Assembly (NCBI GenBank): GCA_007123985.1
Contig: SLGA01000209.1
Coordinates: forward strand, 1-13,564
Source of the DNA: Balneolaceae bacterium
Lineage (GTDB): Bacteria; Bacteroidota; Rhodothermia; Balneolales; Balneolaceae
Direction: 5' to 3'
DNA: 13,564 nt
The notes beneath the pieces are model-generated. The model saw only the letters and a program-made list of their open reading frames with translations, searched no databases and was not told where the DNA came from. Positions 8,001-13,564 of the stretch are shown here, piece after piece. The first letter of the stretch is position 1, and the number at the start of each line of letters is the position of its first letter. The position numbers and the translations under genes are program-made.

Positions 8001-9533
8001 TACTTCAGCAACACTTTGGTCGAGCTGCGCATAAATCTCCCCATCAATGTCTGATGGGTTTACTCTCCCTGAAAAACTCACTTTTGAAAACGGTTGGTCC
8101 CCAAAACGACTCCCATTCATTTCTACGTTCAGATCAGCCGAAAATAACTCCGGATCGAATCCCTGACCAATGATTTGTGCTTCCAGATTCAGTTCACTGT
8201 CAAATGCCTCATTCTGCATCCAGGTAGCTATATTGAAGTTTTCTGAGCTGATTTCCGCGTTCCAATTTGGCTCCTCGCCGAGCAAATCCTGTACTGTGGC
8301 AGCAATTGCAATGATTTCATTCCGATAGCGTATATCCCCTTTCAGGTCAAAGTTACCGGCAGAAAAGCCGTAGTCTGTATCGAGGTTATCAACACTGTAC
8401 TGATCGTACTGAATACCGGAAAACGCTATTTTACCCATCCAATCTGCCTGATCGGGGTTTTCAAGGGGAAAATTTCCCTCACCATGAAAAGTAAATGAGT
8501 CCACTTTCGCGTTTAAATCGAGACCTGTTAAATCGGCAACATCCAAGTTTTCGATTTTAATTTCGGCTTGTTTCACTGTGAGAAGGTCTTCCGTATCAAT
8601 TCTGATGCCAGCATAAACGTTTTGCAGGCCGGCAGCGGTTGCCTCTAACGAAAGTGAAAGATCATCCAGTCTTCCTCCCGCATTCAATGTAATCTTAAGA
8701 TCCTGCTGAAGGGGAAGATTTTCGATATAAAGCGCCAGATCCTGCCTGCTCAGCGGGCTCAGTTCTGTTCTTTGACTGACCTCGCCATCCACTTCATACT
8801 CTGCTGTAGCCTCCAGCATTGTTCGGCCGGTATTTATCACAAGCGATTCGAGCGTAACCCTGCTCTCATCCCCGCGCGCTGTTAGATAAACATCGATTGG
8901 TTCAGGTAATCGTTCTTCTCTCAGCTGAAACGAAAGCTCCCGAACAGAGCCAAAAAAACCTGTATCCAGAACCCCCACTGTAAAGTCCAGTTGCAGGTCA
9001 TCAATGTGGAGTAATTCATCCGGCAGAACGTACGCTGATTGAATACGGATATCTATATTTTGTAATTGAGCCAACTCCAGAACCCACTCTAAAGCCTCCG
9101 TTTCTGTTTCGTCAGGTTCCAATTCAGGTAAAATATTCAGAATATTCCAGCTTGAATCAGCAAGTTGTTCAATGGATACATGCCCCCCATAAACCAACAG
9201 TTCATCAATTGTGTAAGGTGAACGAATCAGTGATCGCAGTGCAAAACCAACTCTAATTGAATCTATCTCAGCTACGGTTTCGTTACTGTTATCCTGCAGG
9301 TAAAGATTGTGGATTGTAAATCCATTCAACAAATCTCCGCGAATAGATTCAATTTTCAGTTCACCATTTAGCTGATTGTTTACCTGTTCGGTTACAATTC
9401 CTGTAATCTTATCAAAAAGCCAATCACTTTTTGCCACAAACCGTAAGGATAAACCGATGATTATCAGGACTGATAGTGTAATTATCAGCCGCCTGAACCA
9501 CTTCCATTGGTATGTTCTCTTTTCCGAATTCAT
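5073..9533 (-). CDS. tamB: TamB-like translocation and assembly module protein (DUF490/AsmA-like)
   Basis: This is a 1486-residue protein with a cytoplasmic start (MNSEKRTYQWKWFRR), one inner-membrane anchor (about 14-34) and a very long periplasmic region of short beta-strand repeats, as in AsmA/TamB-type proteins. These form a hydrophobic groove spanning the periplasm. Right after the anchor come VNNQLNGELKIESIRGDLLNG and IHNLYL, typical of the TamB N-terminus. The C-terminal DUF490 domain (about 1110-1486) includes FGTLEGLRGFVRPLGKNFEL, a conserved-looking FFGPIDDPQLNI stretch, an ISYTLFGKPF stretch near its end and the terminal GVDLRWRLDY. An acidic linker (EDEDEPEPFEF, about 1222-1232) precedes it. 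In proteobacteria TamB pairs with TamA and is implicated in outer-membrane protein assembly and phospholipid traffic. The start ATG shares one base with the tamA stop (TAATG), which suggests translational coupling. Length is normal for the family. Confidence 0.92.
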   Translation of the reverse strand: MNSEKRTYQWKWFRRLIITLSVLIIIGLSLRFVAKSDWLFDKITGIVTEQVNNQLNGELKIESIRGDLLNGFTIHNLYLQDNSNETVAEIDSIRVGFALRSLIRSPYTIDELLVYGGHVSIEQLADSSWNILNILPELEPDETETEALEWVLELAQLQNIDIRIQSAYVLPDELLHIDDLQLDFTVGVLDTGFFGSVRELSFQLREERLPEPIDVYLTARGDESRVTLESLVINTGRTMLEATAEYEVDGEVSQRTELSPLSRQDLALYIENLPLQQDLKITLNAGGRLDDLSLSLEATAAGLQNVYAGIRIDTEDLLTVKQAEIKIENLDVADLTGLDLNAKVDSFTFHGEGNFPLENPDQADWMGKIAFSGIQYDQYSVDNLDTDYGFSAGNFDLKGDIRYRNEIIAIAATVQDLLGEEPNWNAEISSENFNIATWMQNEAFDSELNLEAQIIGQGFDPELFSADLNVEMNGSRFGDQPFSKVSFSGRVNPSDIDGEIYAQLDQSVAEVIISAQSWMQDPSYSFSLFLREFNVAEITGLEDLPTYINGSLIGEGRSSDLENLWLLATAKLDSSVVNGEEIETFQADLQIRDQFITIENGLMESPIADAGFSLYQHITEFTNSNNRLDFNLTVKDISPFAVILGFENLDVQGGIQGRLARNDSDILEFNGDAELENILLDTLFTADRITVRVQAFITDEPEIDANLHIFKPMVMETGVQDVQFQTYTTISEQETFGDLSLYISNDNSSSISQSGSFRLDSLQTMLRTSSLEFRTRQRNLQLENPFDVVYSDNILRVDTLTIKTVDEDSYLTLWVPHLDSLRQHIGLDAGNLNLGELQETVMEQSFFRGFLSGNIEVKNSPEELEVKATGLLRDFVYEEGSMDSLRFDASIADEWLFAEAGGWVESTKLFSTNLQVPFLPGDPLTFDEQFFEREISGSFNLNETDLLYWLSFLPDGGPEQTEGNISAAVDLSGTAGNPELNGNLKINNGLFSGIRVDTVGVDISYLHDDETIGFNGKIVKDQVQILDFNANLPLLVDLKQAEILLPADDDSVEVNLKTNNFDLALFNSYVDRDLVRQISGRLEGELSLTGIISNLEPGGQLTLTGASMRVMPAGITLTEIASSIRFEPDRIELQQFTMRSGPGRLRATGSIGIESLVPSSININMTANQFRAVNTPEYNALLNATANLTGSAENPVLRGDITFLNGLVNLQNFGDRAVEDVVLEDEDEPEPFEFYESLAMEMNVNFGRNFIIRSRQYLDMEFALGGELDLLKEKNEELQMFGTLEGLRGFVRPLGKNFELDEAIVGFFGPIDDPQLNITTRYSPPQAAGVNIFYIIDGTLQDPDFRFDSEPALELQDIISYTLFGKPFYELESWEQVVAGSGSSPTAADFALEVLLDRVEMLASQRLGIDVVQIDNTRSGSNNTTSIKTGWYLNEKTFFAILNEVGSSRPKTLFMLEYLLRENLELIITQGDDSREGVDLRWRLDY

Positions 9534-11473
9534 TAAAATGCCTGCCCTATACTAAAGTGGATACCTATTCTGTCCCAGTTTGAGCCAAAATTCTGGCCTT
9601 CAAAAATATTTAAATCTTCATTCGAAGGATTCAGTTTATAGGCAATATCAACACGAACAGGGCCAATTGGCGATTGATACCGAATGCCTCCGCCTGCTCC
9701 GAATTGCAAAGGCCGTTCATCAATCGATCCCGGATCTTCCCAAACCTGCCCGCCATCCAAAAATGCGGCAACGCCGAAATTTGGAATTATCTGTGTAAGC
9801 TGTTGTCTCAGTTCTACATTAAAGGCAAACGTAGCCCGACCGCCTATTGGTACGTATTCCGAAAAACTACCGTCTTCGCGAAATGCCGGCAAACTTGGCC
9901 CCAGGCTTTGGCGGGTCCAGCCGCGCACTGAGTTGGTACCCCCTGAAAAATAGCGCACATTAGCCGGCAGTGTTTCATTCTGATTATAAAATATCACACC
10001 ACCATTAACTCGTTTCGCAAGCGTAAGCGAATTTGTGATTGGGGTAAAACGGCGCACATCCAGATTGAATTTCTGAAATGTAAAGCTTGCCTCCCCAAAG
10101 GTGCCGGAGAATTCAGCAGAAGGCTGCACAACCCACCCGCGCTGATCGCGTGAAAGCCCTTCACTGTAATACCCGGAAAGCGTAAACGAAGAGATATTAT
10201 AGTTTAAAACCGAATCCGGCAACTCTACACCCTGATCCCGTGAAAGCTCCTCATTTATAGAAAATTCATAAGAAAGAGAAGCTGTTTGATTTCGCTGTGG
10301 CCGGTAAATCAAACCGCTGTTAAAGCCTGCCTGAAAAAGTTCATATGCCGGTTCAAGCCGGTGTACACCAAAAATGGATGAAACATTACTGCTTCTGGAG
10401 TTAAAAATGTAGGGAATCAGGTAGTTGGTGCCTACCCGCTGTTCGATAAATGATGCACGTGCATTCACTCCAAACCTGTGGCCTGTACCGTTTATATTTC
10501 TGTGGCGCCATGCAATCTGACCGCGAACAATTTCTTCCCGGCCAACTCCAATCGAGGCCTCAACAGTGCGCAGCGGGTATTCCCGTACCCTTATCAAGGC
10601 AGTTAGTGTGGAATCTTTTTCCTGCTCGGGGAGGGTAATCGTTGCAAAACGAAACAGATGATGATTGAAAATACTGCGCTGGGATGCCTGAATCTGCCTT
10701 CGGCTGTAAACATCACCCGGCTTAATATCTGTTTGGCGAATTAAAACCCGCTCGGGCACGGTTAAATCTCCTTCAATCTCAAAGTCGGTGAAGTAGGTTT
10801 TCGAATTTGGTGTGATCTTTATAACTACATGTACCCGATTTGCAAGCGAATCAATATCAGCTTCTATGCCTACATCGGGCCATGCATAGCCCAGATTTTC
10901 AAGCCGTTCCCTGAATGCCCCTTCCACATCCGGCTGCCTGATGAGCTGATATCTTCTGCCCTCTCTGAAATCATGTCGCTCAACCGTGCGGATAAAATCC
11001 CGCGCCTCTCGAATTTCCTGTTTTGTCTGATCATCCGCTGTAATCTCGATTACACTGGATGCAATTCGAAGAGGTGTACCTTCGCGAATATGAAACGTAA
11101 CATTCTTTCGCCAGTCGCGGCGTCGTTCTTCTATCTCATACTGCACATCAACATTGTGAAACCCCCTGCGCTGGTAATACCTCTCCAGGCGAACCACATC
11201 GCGGCGAAGCTCTGTTTCGTTGAGCACAAAGTCGCTGTGTTTTCCAAATATTTTTCTGAGTATTGGGGGCCTTGAAGTGGCGATAATCTGATTCAATACC
11301 ATACTTCTGTACTCTTCATTGCCCTCAAAAGATATCTTCCAAACGATCGGCTCCCTTTCTCCATTTTCGTTTGCAAATAGTGCCTGTGAAGTAAGCAGAA
11401 AAAATAAAAGAGAAGAAATAAGTATGTTTTTCGCTTTGATGATACTATATAGTTTTATTGGGAAACGGATCAA
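9533..11473 (-). CDS. tamA: TamA-like Omp85/BamA-family outer-membrane protein
   Basis: This 646-residue Omp85 protein has a signal peptide ending near LTSQALFA-N (about residue 34). About three POTRA domains follow: roughly 42-130, 131-222 and 223-300 (the last contains YFTDFEIEGD and VLIRQTDIKPGDVYSRRQI). A C-terminal 16-strand barrel runs from about 305 to 646. The barrel carries the L6 signature GGTNSVRGW with Arg517, and the chain ends in aromatic Phe (FSIGQAF), as expected of a beta-signal recognised by the BAM complex. Three POTRA domains and the adjacent tamB favour TamA over BamA, which has five. No in-frame ATG lies before the signal peptide: an in-frame TAA sits at 11486-11488 and the best start is TTG at 11473 (ATT at 11482 is the alternative). 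It is the first gene of the minus-strand cluster. Confidence 0.92.
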   Translation of the reverse strand: MIRFPIKLYSIIKAKNILISSLLFFLLTSQALFANENGEREPIVWKISFEGNEEYRSMVLNQIIATSRPPILRKIFGKHSDFVLNETELRRDVVRLERYYQRRGFHNVDVQYEIEERRRDWRKNVTFHIREGTPLRIASSVIEITADDQTKQEIREARDFIRTVERHDFREGRRYQLIRQPDVEGAFRERLENLGYAWPDVGIEADIDSLANRVHVVIKITPNSKTYFTDFEIEGDLTVPERVLIRQTDIKPGDVYSRRQIQASQRSIFNHHLFRFATITLPEQEKDSTLTALIRVREYPLRTVEASIGVGREEIVRGQIAWRHRNINGTGHRFGVNARASFIEQRVGTNYLIPYIFNSRSSNVSSIFGVHRLEPAYELFQAGFNSGLIYRPQRNQTASLSYEFSINEELSRDQGVELPDSVLNYNISSFTLSGYYSEGLSRDQRGWVVQPSAEFSGTFGEASFTFQKFNLDVRRFTPITNSLTLAKRVNGGVIFYNQNETLPANVRYFSGGTNSVRGWTRQSLGPSLPAFREDGSFSEYVPIGGRATFAFNVELRQQLTQIIPNFGVAAFLDGGQVWEDPGSIDERPLQFGAGGGIRYQSPIGPVRVDIAYKLNPSNEDLNIFEGQNFGSNWDRIGIHFSIGQAF

Positions 11474-11560
11474 TCGAGTAATATTTTATGGTAAATTATA
11501 AGAATTTTCGTGCTCAGGATTTTAAAATTAATTCAACACAAACCACCCAAAATCAGATTA
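11474..11560. promoter_or_regulatory. AT-rich divergent promoter region between tamA and the M14 peptidase gene
   Basis: These 87 bases separate the tamA start from the preferred start of the divergent lipoprotein gene, so promoters for both directions must be here or overlap the coding ends. On the minus strand a perfect TATAAT hexamer lies at 11495-11500, about 21 bases before the tamA TTG, and could be a -10 element. No good -35 element stands 17 bases upstream of it. I see no convincing operator or riboswitch. Confidence 0.4.
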
Positions 11561-12838
11561 ATGATAGTATCCAATAAAGAACTGCTGTTCTTGTTTTTTA
11601 TTTTGTTATTACTTTTTTCAGCCTGCCGCTCTACCGAGTCCGGTTTGTTTGAAGGTTATGATTACGATCCCGAGGGTGTTACAGAAACACATGACCGTAA
11701 AATCACTCATCAACATAAACGTACCGTTGTTTTTTTGTCTGATGGTATCTGGATTAGTAATGAATTTGAAGGTGCCCGTGTTAGTGATGTCTATAAAATA
11801 GAACCCTTTAGATACAGAATTGAAATTACACCCGAAATAACACCCATTAATAACAGCCCCTGGTATGCATTTAAAATCTGGGGAGATCACCCTGCTGATG
11901 TTGAAATAGAACTATTTTACGAGGCGGGAAGACAGCGCTACATTCCAAAAATAAGCAGAGACAACAGGGTTACCTGGAGCGTAGCATCGGAAAATGAATA
12001 CGTTCATGATCGATCTTCAAACATTGGCAGACTCAATCTATCCGTTACTGAGGAAAAAACGTACATAGCCGCGCAGGAACTGTTTACTTCTGAACATTTC
12101 GATAACTGGCTCTTTCAAATCACTAAAAACCCCTTTGCAGAAAGCCAGACCATAGGATACTCACATGAGAACAGAGAATTAAAAAAACTCCTGATTTCTG
12201 AAACAGATGGTGCCAGCGAGAGAGGAGTTATTATCATTTACGGTCGTCAGCATCCACCTGAGATTCCCGGTTATAAATTGAGTCTCTTTTTTCTCGAGAC
12301 ACTGGCCGGCAACAGCGATCTGGCCAAGGAATTCAGACACTATTTCGATATCTGGGCATTTCCTTTTATCAATCCAGATGGGGTAGATAACGGGCACTGG
12401 CGCTCCAATGCAGCCGGAGTTGATCTGAACAGAGACTGGAATTATTTTCGCCAGCCGGAAACAGCCGCAATTAGAAATCGATTGATGGATCTATTAGAAA
12501 TTCAAGATCGAAAGGTATTTTACGGTATTGATTTTCATTCAACCGGCAGAAATATTTTTTACCCGATCAGATCCTCCAATCCTGCCATTAAAGACAGGTT
12601 TACATACCGCTGGGCGGAAAAAATTCGTACTGAAATTCCTGAACTATCACTCGGTATCCAATCGTTTGATCCTGAATCACCCATTGCAAAAAACTGGACT
12701 TACAAAACATTCAATGCCGATGCGGTAACATTCGAAGTTTGGGATGAAATCCCCAGGAATCAACTTGAGCTGTTTGGTGTGCGTTCAGCTGAAATTTTTA
12801 TGGAAATGATGCTTAATGAATACCACTCATTTTTTTAA
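11561..12838 (+). CDS. M14-family zinc carboxypeptidase, predicted lipoprotein, with N-terminal beta domain
   Basis: The frame is open from a GTG at 11510, but the ATG at 11561 is a better start because it gives a standard lipoprotein signal: a Lys-containing start, a leucine-rich stretch and lipobox LFSAC with Cys22. From there the protein has 425 residues. Residues about 50-190 form a beta-rich domain (IWISNEFEGARVSD, YAFKIWGDHPADVEIEL), like the domain before the catalytic part of cytosolic carboxypeptidase-type M14 enzymes. The catalytic domain starts at IGYSHENRELKKLLISE. The expected metal ligands are His231 and Glu234 (YGRQHPPE) and His326 (DFHSTGRN). Substrate-binding candidates are Arg281 and Asn290-Arg291 in WRSNAAGVDLNRDW, and Glu392 (TFEVWDE) is the likely catalytic Glu. 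All key residues are present, so an active metallocarboxypeptidase on an envelope membrane is predicted. Its substrate is unknown. Confidence 0.85.
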   Translation: MIVSNKELLFLFFILLLLFSACRSTESGLFEGYDYDPEGVTETHDRKITHQHKRTVVFLSDGIWISNEFEGARVSDVYKIEPFRYRIEITPEITPINNSPWYAFKIWGDHPADVEIELFYEAGRQRYIPKISRDNRVTWSVASENEYVHDRSSNIGRLNLSVTEEKTYIAAQELFTSEHFDNWLFQITKNPFAESQTIGYSHENRELKKLLISETDGASERGVIIIYGRQHPPEIPGYKLSLFFLETLAGNSDLAKEFRHYFDIWAFPFINPDGVDNGHWRSNAAGVDLNRDWNYFRQPETAAIRNRLMDLLEIQDRKVFYGIDFHSTGRNIFYPIRSSNPAIKDRFTYRWAEKIRTEIPELSLGIQSFDPESPIAKNWTYKTFNADAVTFEVWDEIPRNQLELFGVRSAEIFMEMMLNEYHSFF

Positions 12839-12925
12839 TTTGAATCAATAAGTAATACGCCTCTGCGTTTCATAAGCTGTTCATAAAATGGAGATACATT
12901 CAATAAACATTAGGTAAATTTTGAT

Positions 12926-13507
12926 ATGATTCGGCTTTTAAATTTAGTTCCATTAGTTTTCGTCGTTACACTTCTATTTTCAGCTTGCAGCTCCCCGGCT
13001 TTAGATGATTACAGTGATGCACACTTTGAACTTATCAATCAGAACGGTGAAACGGTTATTTTTCCCGATGATTTTGAAGGTGCTCCATTAGTAATGGGCT
13101 TCATTTACACGCATTGCCCTGATATCTGCTCTTTTATCACAGCAAATGTAGGCAAGGTTTATGAAGAAATGAGCAACACAAATGATGTACAATTTGCTCT
13201 TGTTACATTCGACCCTGAACGTGATACACCTGAAGTTTTAAAAACCTATGCCCAGGCTTTTGATATGGACAAAAAGCCGTTTCAGTTTTTGACGGCATCA
13301 CCCGAAGTAATCGAAGCATTTATGCAAAGAGTAAGTGTGCGGACTCAGGAATCGTACTCTCGTGAACTTGAAGGCGGAGACCGTATGTATTTTCTAAATC
13401 ATTCGGACAAAATTTTACTGATTGACCAAAATTCACGTTTAATCTTCGACTACGGCGGAAGCATGACACCGGTAAACATCATTACAGAAGACCTGGAAAA
13501 ATTATGA
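12926..13507 (+). CDS. SCO1/SenC-type copper chaperone lipoprotein
   Basis: This 193-residue thioredoxin-fold protein is of the SCO1/SenC/PrrC family, which delivers copper to, and reduces, the CuA site of cytochrome c oxidase in the periplasm. The N-terminus is a lipoprotein signal with lipobox LFSAC (Cys21), so the protein is membrane-tethered. The copper-binding motif THCPDIC supplies Cys64 and Cys68, and the third ligand is His159 in FLNHSD. The SCO-typical TFDPERDTPEVL is at 94-105. All three copper ligands are present. The protein ends soon after YGGSMTPVNIITEDL, as SCO proteins usually do. The preceding 87-base gap (12839-12925) holds no gene and must contain any separate promoter. Its stop overlaps the next start by four bases (ATGA), so the two are likely cotranslated. 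I assign the family firmly but leave the symbol empty because SCO naming varies between lineages. Confidence 0.93.
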   Translation: MIRLLNLVPLVFVVTLLFSACSSPALDDYSDAHFELINQNGETVIFPDDFEGAPLVMGFIYTHCPDICSFITANVGKVYEEMSNTNDVQFALVTFDPERDTPEVLKTYAQAFDMDKKPFQFLTASPEVIEAFMQRVSVRTQESYSRELEGGDRMYFLNHSDKILLIDQNSRLIFDYGGSMTPVNIITEDLEKL

Positions 13508-13564
13508 AAACAACCTGCTCTATTATCCCACTTATCACCTTCTTACTTTTGTTTTTTTCAGGTT
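13504..13564 (+). CDS. Start of an exported protein, cut by the window end
   Basis: The ATG at 13504 overlaps the SCO stop codon (ATGA). The frame stays open for 20 codons to the window edge and reads MKTTC followed by a hydrophobic run rich in Ile, Leu and Phe (to LLLFFSG). This looks like a signal peptide. A lipobox Cys could follow just beyond the edge but is not visible. The overlap argues for shared function with the SCO protein, for example another copper-handling or cytochrome-oxidase-assembly protein. That role is inferred from position only. Confidence 0.65.
   Translation, partial: MKTTCSIIPLITFLLLFFSG

Noticed and set aside
10829..11275. A 148-codon plus-strand open frame opposite the POTRA-coding part of tamA.
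   Set aside because: The minus strand encodes clear POTRA domains there. The plus-strand product has no recognisable motif and no start signal.
11510..11560. Longer form of the M14 peptidase starting at GTG 11510, adding 17 residues.
   Set aside because: The extra residues (such as LKLIQHKPPKIRL) would sit before a complete lipoprotein signal that begins at the ATG at 11561, and they do not look like part of a signal peptide.
12869..12886. Two direct copies of TTCATAA, 11 bases apart, before the SCO gene, possibly an operator on one face of the helix.
   Set aside because: The copies are short and AT-rich in an AT-rich gap, so chance is likely. Nothing else marks a regulator site.
3609..13507. 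Possibility of a defence island, toxin-antitoxin pair, secretion cassette or mobile element in the non-car part of the window.
   Set aside because: No transposase, integrase, nuclease, ATPase or terminal repeat is seen. All genes fit envelope or respiration housekeeping, and base composition looks even.

Overview
The window looks like an ordinary chromosomal segment of a Gram-negative (diderm) bacterium of the Bacteroidota/Balneolota (FCB) type. The signs are moderate GC content, start codons without clear Shine-Dalgarno sequences, a carbamoyl-phosphate synthase large subunit that ends before the usual regulatory domain, a tamA-tamB pair, and small lipoproteins with an L-F-S-A-C lipobox. The lineage is inferred from gene style, not from a marker search. 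I see no rRNA, tRNA, CRISPR array, insertion sequence or prophage gene.

Layout. (1) Positions 1-3446, plus strand: the end of carA (the window cuts off its N-terminal part) and complete carB, which together make carbamoyl phosphate for arginine and pyrimidine synthesis. (2) Positions 3447-3608: a convergent intergenic gap with a hairpin that probably terminates transcription from both sides. (3) Positions 3609-11473, minus strand: a compact four-gene cluster read right to left. It holds tamA (Omp85 outer-membrane barrel with POTRA domains), tamB (a 1486-residue membrane-anchored AsmA/TamB-like protein, overlapping tamA by one base), a membrane-anchored matrixin-like zinc metalloprotease with a long coiled-coil insertion, and a small protein of probable NTF2/SnoaL-like fold. 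(4) Positions 11474-11560: a short AT-rich divergent promoter region. (5) Positions 11561-13564, plus strand: an M14 zinc-carboxypeptidase lipoprotein, a SCO1/SenC-type copper chaperone lipoprotein, and the first 20 codons of an exported protein that overlaps the SCO gene by four bases.

How the genes fit together. The central cluster is an envelope-biogenesis unit. TamA and TamB form a known outer-membrane/inner-membrane pair implicated in outer-membrane protein assembly and envelope lipid homeostasis. The metalloprotease downstream is predicted to face the periplasm and may act in the same compartment. The SCO protein and the gene overlapping it probably belong to copper delivery and cytochrome oxidase assembly. 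The parts that most merit a second look are the coiled-coil-split metalloprotease in the tam cluster, the CarB without its allosteric domain, and the lipid-anchored M14 peptidase that resembles cytosolic carboxypeptidases. I did not find a clearly new multi-gene system.
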